A stretch of 64,000 nucleotides of DNA, from contig NZ_MTSZ01000003.1 of the NCBI RefSeq assembly GCF_002118315.1, forward strand, positions 620,001 to 684,000. Reading direction: 5' to 3'. This document shows, one piece after another, positions 1-9,147 of this stretch. Position 1 is the first letter of the stretch; every line of letters begins with the position of its first letter. Made by a program: the position numbers and the translations under genes. Under the pieces are notes generated by a model. That model did no database searches, was not told the origin of the DNA, and saw nothing but the letters and a program-made list of their open reading frames with translations. This DNA is from Kiloniella majae. GTDB taxonomy: Bacteria > Pseudomonadota > Alphaproteobacteria > Kiloniellales > Kiloniellaceae.

Positions 1-1
1 G

Positions 2-478
2 GCGAAGAATATCTATGCTGTTGGTGATGTGACCGATCGGATCAATCTGACACCCGTTGCCATTCAGGAAGCAATGGCTTTTGTTGATACTGCCTTTAAG
101 GGCAAACCCCGCGCGATGGATCATCATAATGTTGCGACCGCTGTCTTTAGCCATCCGCCCGTTTGTACGGTTGGATTAAGCGAAGAACAGGCGCTGGATC
201 GTTATAGTGATGTCGATGTCTATCAATCTTCTTTCCGTCCCATGAAGCACACTTTGTCCGGCCGTGATGAACGGGCTTTGATGAAGCTGATTGTCGAAAA
301 ACATGGCAAGAAAGTTGTCGGACTTCATATGGTGGGGGCTGATTCACCTGAAATTGTTCAGGGCTTTGCTGTTGCGATCAAAGCCGGGGCGACGAAGGAT
401 ATGTTTGACGCAACTGTTGGCATACATCCAACCGCCGCGGAAGAGTTTGTTACAATGCGAGAACCTGTAAAAAAGTAA
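2..478 (+). CDS. gor: Glutathione-disulfide reductase, C-terminal part
   Basis: NADPH-dependent flavoenzyme that reduces oxidised glutathione in the cytoplasm. The window opens inside the gene, so only about 158 codons are seen. They begin at the end of the FAD domain (AVGDVTD, then LTPVAI) and cover the dimerisation domain ([14 protein letters not shown]). The protein ends with HPTAAEEF, the His-Glu pair that acts as acid-base across the dimer in this family. The redox-active CxxxxC lies upstream of the window, so the substrate assignment rests on overall likeness; related disulfide reductases share the fold. The gene ends in TAA and is followed by a hairpin terminator. Confidence 0.85.
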   Translation, partial: AKNIYAVGDVTDRINLTPVAIQEAMAFVDTAFKGKPRAMDHHNVATAVFSHPPVCTVGLSEEQALDRYSDVDVYQSSFRPMKHTLSGRDERALMKLIVEKHGKKVVGLHMVGADSPEIVQGFAVAIKAGATKDMFDATVGIHPTAAEEFVTMREPVKK

Positions 479-513
479 ACTTAAAACTAAGCTGACATTT
501 GGGTACATTTAAA

Positions 514-545
514 AAGGCTGCACGATATTCGCGCAGCCTTTTATT
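514..545 (+). terminator. Intrinsic terminator after gor
   Basis: Eight-base arms AAGGCTGC and GCAGCCTT surround an 11-nt loop and are followed by TTATTATT. It lies 35 bases after the gor stop and closes that transcript before the convergent gene at 579-1373. Confidence 0.8.
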
Positions 546-578
546 ATTGATTTTCTAAAGAGTTTTTCAGGACCTTAC

Positions 579-1373
579 CTATTTAAGAAAAGTCCAGTTT
601 TTGTAGAAAATACCATTAAAGTTAATAAAGACTGTCTGCATGATTTGCATGAAGACGTTTTGTAACCCTGTGAAGGCCGATGGCCGCAGAACGTCAACAA
701 AGACACAATAACGTTCATGATCTTCTTCATTGATGGATTGATGCTGGATCGTATCATCAAAAATGAAAAGTGGTTCATCGTGCCAGTAGTGTTTTTTGCC
801 ATCTACTTCAATATAGATATTATCGCTTTTAATCGGTGTCAGGTTATAAAGAACACGTAACGTCAGGCGTAAGGGGCCAAAATGCAGTGACGTCGATTTC
901 TTTTTATTAAAGACGGATACGCCGATGGTTTTGATGTAGGTAAATTCCTTGTTAAAGGCAGGAACGGCATCATTGGTGTTTTTGCCATACCATTTGTAAA
1001 ACAACATACCACGGCTCTCACCACCAAGTTGGGCGCGAATGTCGCTGATAATTTCTTCTTTATTATCATCAAATTCTTTGAGGACGCTGGCGATCTCGGC
1101 GCGATGCCCTTCGGGAAAATCATCCAGTTTATATACATATCTGTTCCGATCAGAGATGAGGTCAAGAAACAGGTTGATCGGTGATAAGGCCCAAGTGAGC
1201 ATGCCGTTACCCGTAAAATATTTCTTTGCCAGATCTGCTGTAACCTGATGGTGACGCCCGAGATCCAAAAGCCCCATGATGATAAAGGCAATGGTCAAGA
1301 GGGGGATAAAATAGAGGAGGATCGCCAGCGGAATAATTACTCGTAATAATCTGCTGATCTGTTTTTTACTCAT
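579..1373 (-). CDS. Membrane-anchored aspartyl/asparaginyl beta-hydroxylase-like protein
   Basis: 264 residues. An N-terminal hydrophobic segment (about residues 10-36) is followed by a domain resembling the Asp/Asn beta-hydroxylase family (Fe(II)/2-oxoglutarate dioxygenases, which includes the lipid A hydroxylase LpxO). The core signature is present: HFGPLR (His164), FIFDDTIQHQ (Asp206-207, His211) and ERYCVFVDVLRP (Arg221). In the family the two histidines bind iron and the arginine holds 2-oxoglutarate. The membrane anchor and overall size fit an LpxO-like enzyme acting on lipid A at the cytoplasmic face. The substrate is an inference, and a peptidyl hydroxylase is the alternative. It is transcribed alone, convergent with gor. 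Confidence 0.75.
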   Translation of the reverse strand: MSKKQISRLLRVIIPLAILLYFIPLLTIAFIIMGLLDLGRHHQVTADLAKKYFTGNGMLTWALSPINLFLDLISDRNRYVYKLDDFPEGHRAEIASVLKEFDDNKEEIISDIRAQLGGESRGMLFYKWYGKNTNDAVPAFNKEFTYIKTIGVSVFNKKKSTSLHFGPLRLTLRVLYNLTPIKSDNIYIEVDGKKHYWHDEPLFIFDDTIQHQSINEEDHERYCVFVDVLRPSAFTGLQNVFMQIMQTVFINFNGIFYKNWTFLK

Positions 1374-1750
1374 TGAGTGACCCTTAGCTTCTGACCGCTA
1401 ACTACTTGAGTATACTATCTCGGGTAGCTGTATTGGCGGTATGATTTTTAATCTAGCAAATGTTTCTTCTGGGTTTATAGCCTGTCGTCCGTACTGTTTC
1501 AAATGTCAGCAGCTATAAATGCGAATCGCTATCAATTAATCATGAATAGGCTTTGTCGCAAATGAAATTCTAGTGAAATTCGAATTATAAATGCCTATAT
1601 CAAGAGCATCTTCCGTACTGTGGATATGCTTGAGATATGTATTTTTGATGAATATATAAGATAAGTAAGGCTTTGTGCTGGTAAAGGACAGAAAAGACGA
1701 TTAAAACTGTCAAACGTGAAATTATATTGTGTAATTTAGAGGTATTGTAA
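1374..1750. other. Intergenic region with divergent promoters and a possible Fur-like site
   Basis: About 377 bases between the start codons of the hydroxylase-like gene and the DAHP synthase gene, which diverge. No credible ORF or RNA gene is seen. A stretch around 1519-1540 (GCGAATCGCTATCAATTA) resembles the half-site pattern of Fur-type boxes, but this is weak visual similarity only. The region should hold both promoters. Confidence 0.4.
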
Positions 1751-3136
1751 ATGAGCGCGAAATGGACACCTAATTCCTGGCGCGCCAAGGATATTCGGCA
1801 GGTGCCCGAATACCCGGATTCTGCTATTGTAGATTCCGTGGAAAAAACCTTGGCGGGTCAACCGCCACTGGTTTTTGCAGGCGAGGCACGCAGACTACGT
1901 AAACAACTTGGTGAAGTGGCCGAAGGCCGCGCCTTCCTGTTACAGGGTGGCGATTGTGCAGAGGCATTTGCCGAGTTCCATCCCGATAATATCCGCGATA
2001 CCTTTAAGGTAATGCTACAAATGGCTGTGGCTTTGACATTTGGGGCTGCTTGCCCTGTTGTTAAGGTTGGTCGTATGGCGGGACAATTCGCCAAACCACG
2101 TTCCGCCGGAACCGAAACTATCGATGGTGTGGAACTGCCAAGTTACCGTGGTGATATCATCAATGGTATTGGCTTCACACCTGAAGAGCGTATTCCTGAT
2201 CCGGAACGTTTGGTAAAAGCTTATCATCAATCAGCTTCGACGTTGAATCTGTTGCGGGCTTTTGCGCAGGGTGGTTATGCCAACCTTCGTAAGGTTCATG
2301 ACTGGAATCATGATTTCGTTCGTAATTCTGCACAGTCAGATCGCTATGAAGCCTTAGCTCAACGTATTGATGAAGCCATTGGTTTTATGGAAGCCTGTGG
2401 GTTGACCGAAGACAAGGTTCCGCAGTTGAGCGAAACTGATTTCTACACCAGTCATGAAGCGCTACTTCTTAATTACGAAGAATCCCTGACCCGGGTAGAT
2501 AGCCTGACTGGCGATTGGTACGATTGTTCCGCACACATGCTGTGGATTGGTGATCGCACAAGGCATCTGGACGAAGCGCATGTCGAATTTATGCGTGGCA
2601 TCCATAACCCGATTGGTATGAAGTGTGGTCCGACGTCCAACCCGGATGATCTATTGAAACTTATTGATCGCTTGAACCCGAACAATGATGCAGGGCGCCT
2701 GACCCTGATCGTTCGTATGGGCCATGACAAAGTTGAAGAGCATCTTCCAGCACTGATCCGTGCGGTTGAACGTGAAGGTAAGAAAGTGGTTTGGTCATGT
2801 GATCCTATGCATGGCAATACCATCAAGTCTTCCAGCGGATATAAAACACGTCCGTTTGATCGTGTTCTGGCCGAGGTTCGTAACTTCTTTGCCGTTCATA
2901 AAGCTGAAGGCACCTATGCAGGTGGCGTTCATTTTGAAATGACGGGTAAAGATGTGACAGAGTGTATTGGTGGGGCGCAGGCGATTAAAGATGAAGATCT
3001 TTCTGCACGCTATCACACCTACTGTGATCCGCGTTTGAATGCCAGCCAGTCCTTGGAATTGGCTTTCTTGATCGCGGAACAGTTGAAAGAAGAGCGTGAA
3101 AGCCGTTCCTCTTCACCTGTTGCACAAGCATCTTAA
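1751..3136 (+). CDS. aroG: Class II 3-deoxy-7-phosphoheptulonate (DAHP) synthase
   Basis: Catalyses the first step of the shikimate pathway: phosphoenolpyruvate plus erythrose 4-phosphate to DAHP. The 461-residue length is typical of the plant-like class II enzymes, which are unrelated in sequence to the E. coli AroFGH type. Visible signatures are [11 protein letters not shown] near residue 63, [13 protein letters not shown] (about 106-118), [31 protein letters not shown] (substrate-binding loop) and [10 protein letters not shown]. The start ATG follows AGAGGTATTGTAA. pncB begins 27 bases after the stop, so the two may be cotranscribed. Whether it is feedback-inhibited cannot be read here. 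Confidence 0.93.
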   Translation: MSAKWTPNSWRAKDIRQVPEYPDSAIVDSVEKTLAGQPPLVFAGEARRLRKQLGEVAEGRAFLLQGGDCAEAFAEFHPDNIRDTFKVMLQMAVALTFGAACPVVKVGRMAGQFAKPRSAGTETIDGVELPSYRGDIINGIGFTPEERIPDPERLVKAYHQSASTLNLLRAFAQGGYANLRKVHDWNHDFVRNSAQSDRYEALAQRIDEAIGFMEACGLTEDKVPQLSETDFYTSHEALLLNYEESLTRVDSLTGDWYDCSAHMLWIGDRTRHLDEAHVEFMRGIHNPIGMKCGPTSNPDDLLKLIDRLNPNNDAGRLTLIVRMGHDKVEEHLPALIRAVEREGKKVVWSCDPMHGNTIKSSSGYKTRPFDRVLAEVRNFFAVHKAEGTYAGGVHFEMTGKDVTECIGGAQAIKDEDLSARYHTYCDPRLNASQSLELAFLIAEQLKEERESRSSSPVAQAS

Positions 3137-3163
3137 GGTTCTGACGATTCACGGGTAAGCTTA

Positions 3164-4348
3164 ATGCCTGATAGTACGCACGAAAAACGTCAACAGAACA
3201 AACACCAGAGGGAGGAGCGATCCTCCCTCTGGCCTGTTGAGGATAAAGATATCACGGCTTGGACAGACCATTATTTCAATAGAAGTAAAAAGGTCGTTGA
3301 AAAGTTTGGTGATCAAAAGGTGACCTATGCCATCTTTATGCGGCGTCCTGTTGTGTCTGCGCCGGGGCTCGTCATCAGGTGGCTGGAAGAAATGGCGCAA
3401 AAGCGTAATTTTGATCTCGAAATAGATCTTCGTTATGCAGAAGGACGCTGGGTCGGTGCGGGTGAGCCTATTATGTACTTGACCGGGTCTCTCAGACATC
3501 TTGTTGATCTTGAAACCTTGCTGTTACAACGGCTTGGACCTGCGTGTGTTGCTGCCTATAACGCCTTTACAATGTGCTCCGACCTGCATTCCGTTGCTTT
3601 TCTGGCAATGGATGCCCGCCATTGCGCGGGAACAGACATGGCTGAAATTATGGCTTATGCGGCTTCTGTCGGGGCAGATCGCGCCAAGCGTAAAAACGGA
3701 GCCATTGGTTTCGTGGGTAATGCGACGGATGCGACCGCACACTACTTTGGGCAAGATAGTGGCATGGGAACAATGCCGCATGCCTTGATTGGCTATGCGG
3801 GATCGACTTTAAAAGCTGCGGAAATGTTCGATGAGACTTTTCCGGGTGATCCCATGACTGTTCTTGTCGATTATTTTGCGCGTGAGATTACCGATGCCTT
3901 GACGGTTTGCCGTCGCTTTCCAAAGCGTGCCGCTGAAGGCTTGTTGTCCGTTCGGTTGGATACGGCTGGAAGCCGCTTTGTCGAGACGCTTGATCCTCCG
4001 AGTTCTTACGCCGTGCTGGAACGTAATGTGCCGCGAGCTATTCGTGGCTATCGAAATGAAGAAGAGCTTCGTTACTTGGTTGGCCCGGGTGTATCAGCTG
4101 CAGCGATCTGGACCATGCGGGAAGCTTTGGATAAGGAAGGCTTTACCAAAGTTAAGATTGTTGCCTCGTCCGGCTTTAGCCCGGCTAAGTGTCGCTTGAT
4201 GGCCGAGGCCGAAGCACCGCTTGATGTCGTTGGTACTGGGAGCTACCTCCCTAATCGCTGGTCTGAAACCTATGCGACGGCTGATATTGTAGAATATGAT
4301 AACGTCCCCCGTGTGAAGGTGGGACGAGAATTCCTGATTAGAAAGTAA
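3164..4348 (+). CDS. pncB: Nicotinate phosphoribosyltransferase
   Basis: Converts nicotinate and PRPP to nicotinate mononucleotide in the Preiss-Handler branch of NAD salvage. It has 394 residues, close to family size. Recognisable family regions are the early TDHYFNRSK segment, LETLLLQRLG, the central block ending ARHCAGTDMAEIM, GTMPHALIGY with the phosphoribosylation-site His, VLVDYF, and RLDTAGSR. The N-terminus is longer and more basic than the E. coli enzyme. It sits between aroG and sufE with short gaps (27 and 10 bases), suggesting one transcript. It shares NAD metabolism with nadE (5947) and nadK (38319), encoded elsewhere in the window. Confidence 0.85.
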   Translation: MPDSTHEKRQQNKHQREERSSLWPVEDKDITAWTDHYFNRSKKVVEKFGDQKVTYAIFMRRPVVSAPGLVIRWLEEMAQKRNFDLEIDLRYAEGRWVGAGEPIMYLTGSLRHLVDLETLLLQRLGPACVAAYNAFTMCSDLHSVAFLAMDARHCAGTDMAEIMAYAASVGADRAKRKNGAIGFVGNATDATAHYFGQDSGMGTMPHALIGYAGSTLKAAEMFDETFPGDPMTVLVDYFAREITDALTVCRRFPKRAAEGLLSVRLDTAGSRFVETLDPPSSYAVLERNVPRAIRGYRNEEELRYLVGPGVSAAAIWTMREALDKEGFTKVKIVASSGFSPAKCRLMAEAEAPLDVVGTGSYLPNRWSETYATADIVEYDNVPRVKVGREFLIRK

Positions 4349-4358
4349 ATAAGTTACA

Positions 4359-4802
4359 ATGACTGAAACGGTCACGGACGCATCAACAGATACATCTATC
4401 GAAGATTTGATCGATAGTTTTGAGTTCCTTGATGATTGGGAAGAGCGATATCGCTATATCATTGAAATGGGGCGAAAGCTTCCCCCTATGGATGATGCTT
4501 TGAAGACTGAAGCTTCGCGTGTTCAAGGGTGTACCAGCCAAGTGTGGCTTGTATGTAATGTGGATGAAAACACGCCGCCTCATTTGAGCTTTATTGCCGA
4601 CAGTGATGCCCACATTGTACGCGGGCTTGTTGCTGTTCTTTTGATGATCTTTTCAAACAAGACTGCTGCAGAAATTAAAGCTATCGATATTGATGATATT
4701 TTGAAGCGTCTTGAATTTTCGCAACATCTTAGTCCGAACCGTGCCAATGGTTTGCATGCGATGGTAAAACGCATTCAGGCTACTGCGGAAAGCTACTGCT
4801 GA
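4359..4802 (+). CDS. sufE: Cysteine desulfuration protein SufE
   Basis: Sulfur acceptor that takes persulfide from a SufS-type cysteine desulfurase and passes it to the Fe-S assembly scaffold. 147 residues, family-typical. FEFLDDWEERYRYIIEMGRK is the standard N-terminal helix, and the VQGCTSQVWL block holds the single acceptor cysteine (about residue 52). The rest matches the SufE fold (VRGLVAVLLMIF, then a C-terminal GLHAMVKRI). The ATG is 10 bases after the pncB stop. No suf genes adjoin it; stand-alone sufE is common in alphaproteobacteria. A terminator follows at 4835. Confidence 0.92.
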   Translation: MTETVTDASTDTSIEDLIDSFEFLDDWEERYRYIIEMGRKLPPMDDALKTEASRVQGCTSQVWLVCNVDENTPPHLSFIADSDAHIVRGLVAVLLMIFSNKTAAEIKAIDIDDILKRLEFSQHLSPNRANGLHAMVKRIQATAESYC

Positions 4803-4834
4803 GATCAGAAAATTTTTTAAATGAAGAATAAAAA

Positions 4835-4866
4835 AGCTCGCAGAGATTTCTTTGCGAGCTTTTTTT
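4835..4866 (+). terminator. Intrinsic terminator after sufE
   Basis: Arms AGCTCGCA and TGCGAGCT flank a short loop, followed by six T. The A-run on the 5' side would also let it work for the opposite strand, where the SDR gene ends at 4918. Confidence 0.85.
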
Positions 4867-4917
4867 ATGGCTTCGGTAGATAGCTATTTTGCCCAGCCAA
4901 TGCGGCCTTTGAGCTAA

Positions 4918-5697
4918 TTAGAAAGTTCCGGGATAAGACCCACCATCTAGTAACCAGTTCTGTCCTGTAATAAAGCCAGCACGTGTGCTGCAGAGGAAAG
5001 CACAAGCCGCACCAAATTCATCTGGTTTGCCAAAACGTTTACTGGGGTTCGATGACTGACGCTTGGCCCATTCTTCTCCGAGTGTCGTACCGTTCTTTTT
5101 GGCTGCACTTTCCAATGTCGCGGTTAAACGGTCTGTTTCAAAGGGACCTGGCAGCAGGTTGTTTACTGTAACGTTGTTCGCAGCAACTTCGCGCGCAAGA
5201 CCTGCCACAAAACCCGTTAAACCAGATCGAGCACCATTGGACAGCCCCAGTATTGAAATCGGTGCTTTAACGGCGCCAGAAGTGATGTTCACGACGCGTC
5301 CGAACTTACGGTCGATCATCCCGTCGATAACAGCTTTTGCGAGCAGAATGGGAGTGACCATATTGGCTTCCAAAGCTTTATGCCACTCGTCACCTTCCCA
5401 ATCGCGGAAATTACCGGGGGGAGGTCCACCGGCATTGTTTACCAAAATATCTGGATTTGGACATGCAGCAAGTAATTGAGTACGTCCTTCAGCCGTTGTG
5501 ACGTCACAGGCAACAGCTGTTACTGTCGTACCTGTGCTTTTACGAATTTCTTCTGCTGTGGCTTTCAACGAATCTGGTGTTCGTCCGTTAATAACGACTT
5601 CAACACCTTCGTTTGCCAGTTCCATTGCACAGGCTTTACCGAGCCCTTTGGATGATGCGCAAATAATGGCTTTGCGGCCTGCGATACCTAAATCCAT
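4918..5697 (-). CDS. SDR-family protein (BKR-like) without the YxxxK catalytic pair
   Basis: 259-residue short-chain dehydrogenase/reductase-fold protein. The Rossmann nucleotide-binding region is ASSKGLGKA (residues 14-22), with NNAG at 87-90, NITSGAVKAP with Ser140, and the C-terminal GQNWLLDGG typical of SDRs. Where the catalytic Tyr-x-x-x-Lys belongs, the protein reads SNGAR (Ser153...Arg157), so the classical proton donor and lysine are absent. A known subgroup related to beta-ketoacyl-ACP reductase has the same change and is often annotated 3-oxoacyl-ACP reductase; its true reaction is unclear. Translation starts after GGGAGATAAAA. It is a single gene, divergent from nadE. Confidence 0.8.
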   Translation of the reverse strand: MDLGIAGRKAIICASSKGLGKACAMELANEGVEVVINGRTPDSLKATAEEIRKSTGTTVTAVACDVTTAEGRTQLLAACPNPDILVNNAGGPPPGNFRDWEGDEWHKALEANMVTPILLAKAVIDGMIDRKFGRVVNITSGAVKAPISILGLSNGARSGLTGFVAGLAREVAANNVTVNNLLPGPFETDRLTATLESAAKKNGTTLGEEWAKRQSSNPSKRFGKPDEFGAACAFLCSTRAGFITGQNWLLDGGSYPGTF

Positions 5698-5847
5698 TTT
5701 TATCTCCCTGATGTGTATGGTGAAAATTCCTGAGGGTGATCTTCATTCCATTGATCTTGGACATCTTTGTTAATACTGCAAGTTCAAATCCTTGATCCTG
5801 CGTACATTATTTTGCACTACATTTTAGTAACTTGTTTTTGAAGTTAA

Positions 5848-5888
5848 AAAACCCTACATATACTCATGATGAGTATATGTAGGGTTTT
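5848..5888. promoter_or_regulatory. 41-bp perfect palindrome between divergent SDR gene and nadE
   Basis: Two perfectly complementary 20-base arms (5848-5867 and 5869-5888) are separated by one base. The outer AAAACCCTAC / GTAGGGTTTT ends make it look like a bidirectional terminator hairpin, but both neighbours are transcribed away from it, starting at 5697 and 5947. It may be an operator, a leader hairpin in the nadE 5' UTR, or the terminator of an unseen small transcript. Confidence 0.6.
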
Positions 5889-5946
5889 GAGATGAATACC
5901 GTCTCTTATCCTTGCCGCCATACCTGTATAGAGGTAATAAGCTGAC

Positions 5947-7662
5947 ATGAGCGAAAAACTGACAATTGCCTTTGCGCAAATGAACCCGACAGTCGGCGAT
6001 ATCCGTGGGAACGCTGATCTAATCCGTGCTGCCCGTAAGAAAGCTGCAGATGCCGGGGCAGACTTACTGGTTACACCGGAACTTAGCTTGGTGGGCTACC
6101 CGCCTGAGGATCTGGTCCTAAAGCCGGAACTCTTGCTGGAAGCACAGGCCGAACTGCGTAGCCTCATGGCTGACACGGCTGATGGTGGACCGGGGGTTTT
6201 GGTTGGTGCACCGATGCCGGATGTGAAGCTACAGGAAAACCCTTTCAAGAAAGCATTCACGACAACAGGCTCAGAAATCTACAACGCTGCGGTCCTACTG
6301 GATGGTGGTAATCTTGTTGGATGGAAGGGGAAGCATTTCCTCTGTGACTATAGTGTTTTTGATGAAAAACGTGTTTTCAAACAGGGCGCTTTAACAGGAC
6401 CGTTCTCATTCCGTGGCGTACGTGTTGGTGTCTTTATCTGCGAAGATATGTGGGACGCTGATGTTTGCGAAACACTTGCCGAAGCTGGGGCGGAGATGTT
6501 GATCGGCATCAACGGGTCCCAGTTCAACGCAGGAAAAACAGATACACGTCAGCTCTTGGCCATAGAGCGGATCAAGGAATGCGAGCTGCCGCTGGCCTAC
6601 CTGAATATGGTTGGCGGGCAGGATGACATTGTGTTCGATGGTGGCTCTTTTGTTCTGAACGCGGATTGTAGCCTCAAGGCACAGGCCCCGATGTTCGATG
6701 AACATTTTATGGTGACCGAATGGCTTAAAAATGCTGATGGGGAGTGGGAATGCCAACCGGCACAGACTGTTGCCCCCGAAGAAGAACTTGCCGCTATTTA
6801 TCGTGCCTTGGTGTTAGGTGTACGTGATTATATTCGTAAAAACCGTTTTCCCGGTATTGTTATTGGCATGTCGGGGGGCATTGATTCCGCGCTTTCTGCG
6901 GCGATCGCAGTGGATGCAATTGGCCCGGAGCAGGTGCGTTGTGTCATGATGCCGTCGCCCTACACATCCCGGGAAAGTCTGGAAGATGCAAAGCTTGCTA
7001 CTGAACTCTTGGGTGTGACGTACGATTCTATTTCCATTGGCCCGGCGATGAAGGCTTTTGAAGAAATGCTGGCTCCGGTGATGGCGGGTACCGAGGCGGA
7101 TACAACTGAAGAAAATATTCAGGCGAGATCACGTGGTTTAACGCTAATGGCGATTTCCAACAAGCTTGGGTTTATGGTACTTTCCACGGGCAATAAGTCA
7201 GAGATGTCTGTAGGCTATGCAACGCTTTATGGTGATATGTGTGGTGGCTATAACGCTTTGAAAGATGTTTATAAAACCAAGGTTTTTGCTCTGTCTCGTT
7301 GGCGGAATGAACACAAGCCGGATGATGTTCTGGGGCCTGATGGTGCTGTTATGCCGGACAGGATTATTACCAAGCCACCTTCGGCAGAGTTGAAACCTGA
7401 TCAAACGGATCAGGACAGTTTACCCGAATATGATGTGTTGGACGGTATTCTGGAATGCCTTATCGAAGAAGAATTACCCCTTGTAGATATTCTTGCACAG
7501 GGATATGACGAGAGCACTGTTCGTCGGGTCTGGCGTATGTTAGACCTTGCAGAATATAAACGACGTCAATCCGCGCCGGGTGTTCGCGTAACAATTCGCG
7601 ACCTTGCCCGTGATCGACGCTATCCGATCACGAATGCATTTCGTGGTCTTACAAACCGATAA
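5947..7662 (+). CDS. nadE: Glutamine-dependent NAD+ synthetase
   Basis: Amidates nicotinate adenine dinucleotide to NAD+ using glutamine and ATP. 571 residues in two domains. An N-terminal nitrilase-type glutaminase (about 1-270) has the Glu of TPELSLVGYPPEDL, the Lys of WKGKHFLCDY and the Cys of FICEDMW as catalytic triad. The C-terminal ATP pyrophosphatase synthetase domain carries the P-loop GMSGGIDSALSAA, STGNKSE and KPPSAELKPDQTDQDSLP. The glutaminase domain means free ammonia is not required. It is followed closely by gltX (21 bases). Confidence 0.95.
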   Translation: MSEKLTIAFAQMNPTVGDIRGNADLIRAARKKAADAGADLLVTPELSLVGYPPEDLVLKPELLLEAQAELRSLMADTADGGPGVLVGAPMPDVKLQENPFKKAFTTTGSEIYNAAVLLDGGNLVGWKGKHFLCDYSVFDEKRVFKQGALTGPFSFRGVRVGVFICEDMWDADVCETLAEAGAEMLIGINGSQFNAGKTDTRQLLAIERIKECELPLAYLNMVGGQDDIVFDGGSFVLNADCSLKAQAPMFDEHFMVTEWLKNADGEWECQPAQTVAPEEELAAIYRALVLGVRDYIRKNRFPGIVIGMSGGIDSALSAAIAVDAIGPEQVRCVMMPSPYTSRESLEDAKLATELLGVTYDSISIGPAMKAFEEMLAPVMAGTEADTTEENIQARSRGLTLMAISNKLGFMVLSTGNKSEMSVGYATLYGDMCGGYNALKDVYKTKVFALSRWRNEHKPDDVLGPDGAVMPDRIITKPPSAELKPDQTDQDSLPEYDVLDGILECLIEEELPLVDILAQGYDESTVRRVWRMLDLAEYKRRQSAPGVRVTIRDLARDRRYPITNAFRGLTNR

Positions 7663-7683
7663 ATTAGAGATAAAGACGAGTTC

Positions 7684-9015
7684 ATGAAAGTACGCTTTGC
7701 TCCTAGCCCTACGGGTCGCCTACATGCCGGAAACGCCCGTATTGCGGTATTGAACTGGCTTATGGCCAAAAAAGCAGGTGGAAGCTTTTTGCTTCGTCTG
7801 GATGATACGGATACTGAACGTTCAACAGAAGAATATGCACAGTCCATACAAACCGATCTGAAATGGTTGGGTCTTGAATGGGATGAATTTGCTGTTCAGT
7901 CCCACCGCATGGATCGTTATGAGCTTGCAGCAGAAAAGCTGAAAGCGGATGGTCGTCTTTATCCTTGTTATGAAACCTCTGATGAACTTGGTCTAAAGCG
8001 GAAAATTGCCTTACAGGCAGGTCGCCCACCGATCTATGATCGCGAAGCTTTGAAGCTGACGCCTGAAGATATTGCCAAGTACGAAGCTGAAGGACGTCAG
8101 GCTCATTGGCGTTTCAAGCTAGAGCACAAGGATATTGATTGGACAGATCTTGTCCGTGGCGATGTGCATTTTGAAGGCCAACACCTGACCGATCCTGTGC
8201 TTATTAGAGAAGACGGTCGTCCCTTGTATACGTTGACATCCTGTGTTGATGATATTGAGCTGGACGTGACGCATGTATTGCGTGGTGAAGACCATGTGTC
8301 CAACACGGCGGTACAGGTACAGCTGTTCGAAGCGCTCGGTGGCAAGGTGCCTGAATTTGCACATATCTCGCTGATGGTTGGTGCTGACGGTTCTGGTTTG
8401 TCTAAACGCCTTGGGAGCTTGAGCCTCGGGTCTCTTCGTGAAGAAGAGGGGCTTGAGCCAATGGCCTTGAATAGCTATTTGGCGCGCCTTGGTACACCTG
8501 ATCCGATTGAAGTTCGTCAGACTCCAGAGGCTTTGACCGAGCTGTTTGACATCGCGCGTTTTGGCCGTGCGACACCGCGCTTTGATCCGGTTGAGCTCGG
8601 GCACCTGAATGCCAAGGTTCTGCATGATGCAGATTTTGCATCTATCAAATCCCGTCTGCAGGATGGCTTTGACGAAGAGCTTTGGGAGGTTGTGCGCCCA
8701 AATCTGGAGAAATTATCTGACACACAATCCTGGTTTGATATCTGTCGGGGGGCTGTGACCCCGGATATTGCAGACGAAGATGCTGAATTCCTGACATTGG
8801 CGGCTGAGAAGCTACCTGAAGGAGAGTGGGATCAGGGGACATGGAAAGCCTTGACCACTGTCCTGAAAAACGAAACGGGTCGTAAGGGTAAACAGCTCTT
8901 CATGCCACTTCGCAAAGCCTTGACGGGTCAGCAACATGGTCCAGAACTGGCACAGCTTCTGCCTGTAATTGGTCGGGAACGTGCTGAGGCGCGTCTCAAA
9001 GGTCAAACGGCCTAA
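7684..9015 (+). CDS. gltX: Glutamyl-tRNA synthetase
   Basis: Class I aminoacyl-tRNA synthetase that charges tRNA-Glu. 443 residues, slightly short for the family but with a full C-terminal anticodon-binding part. The HIGH-type motif is [15 protein letters not shown] at residues 4-18, and the KMSKS-type motif is GLSKRLGS near residue 239. [10 protein letters not shown] and the [11 protein letters not shown] region are also typical. Many alphaproteobacteria carry two GltX proteins, one of which serves misacylated tRNA-Gln; this one cannot be assigned to either role from sequence alone. A hairpin terminator at 9075 separates it from cysS. Confidence 0.92.
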   Translation: MKVRFAPSPTGRLHAGNARIAVLNWLMAKKAGGSFLLRLDDTDTERSTEEYAQSIQTDLKWLGLEWDEFAVQSHRMDRYELAAEKLKADGRLYPCYETSDELGLKRKIALQAGRPPIYDREALKLTPEDIAKYEAEGRQAHWRFKLEHKDIDWTDLVRGDVHFEGQHLTDPVLIREDGRPLYTLTSCVDDIELDVTHVLRGEDHVSNTAVQVQLFEALGGKVPEFAHISLMVGADGSGLSKRLGSLSLGSLREEEGLEPMALNSYLARLGTPDPIEVRQTPEALTELFDIARFGRATPRFDPVELGHLNAKVLHDADFASIKSRLQDGFDEELWEVVRPNLEKLSDTQSWFDICRGAVTPDIADEDAEFLTLAAEKLPEGEWDQGTWKALTTVLKNETGRKGKQLFMPLRKALTGQQHGPELAQLLPVIGRERAEARLKGQTA

Positions 9016-9031
9016 AAATTGCCAACATAGT

Positions 9032-9047
9032 AGTCGCTATAGCGACT
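9032..9047. repeat. 16-bp perfect palindrome downstream of gltX
   Basis: AGTCGCTATAGCGACT reads the same on both strands. It lies 17 bases after the gltX stop and about 100 bases before the cysS start. Its role is unknown; it could be a 3'-end processing hairpin or an operator for cysS. Confidence 0.45.
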
Positions 9048-9074
9048 TGATTAAAATTATTGGCGTTTATTGAT

Positions 9075-9105
9075 GAAAGAGGTTTTATCTAAACCTCTTT
9101 CTTTT
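9075..9105 (+). terminator. Intrinsic terminator between gltX and cysS
   Basis: Eleven-base perfect arms GAAAGAGGTTT and AAACCTCTTTC flank a 5-nt loop, followed by TTTT. Its position between the genes argues that cysS starts at 9148 and not at the upstream in-frame ATG near 9070, which lies just before the hairpin. Confidence 0.8.
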
Positions 9106-9147
9106 ATACAATCACTTTATTCAACCCCTAGATTTCGGGAAAAGACG

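Noticed and set aside
9070-9147. Upstream extension of cysS to the ATG at 9070
   Set aside because: The extension covers the gltX terminator hairpin and has no counterpart in CysS proteins; the start at 9148 gives the normal N-terminus.
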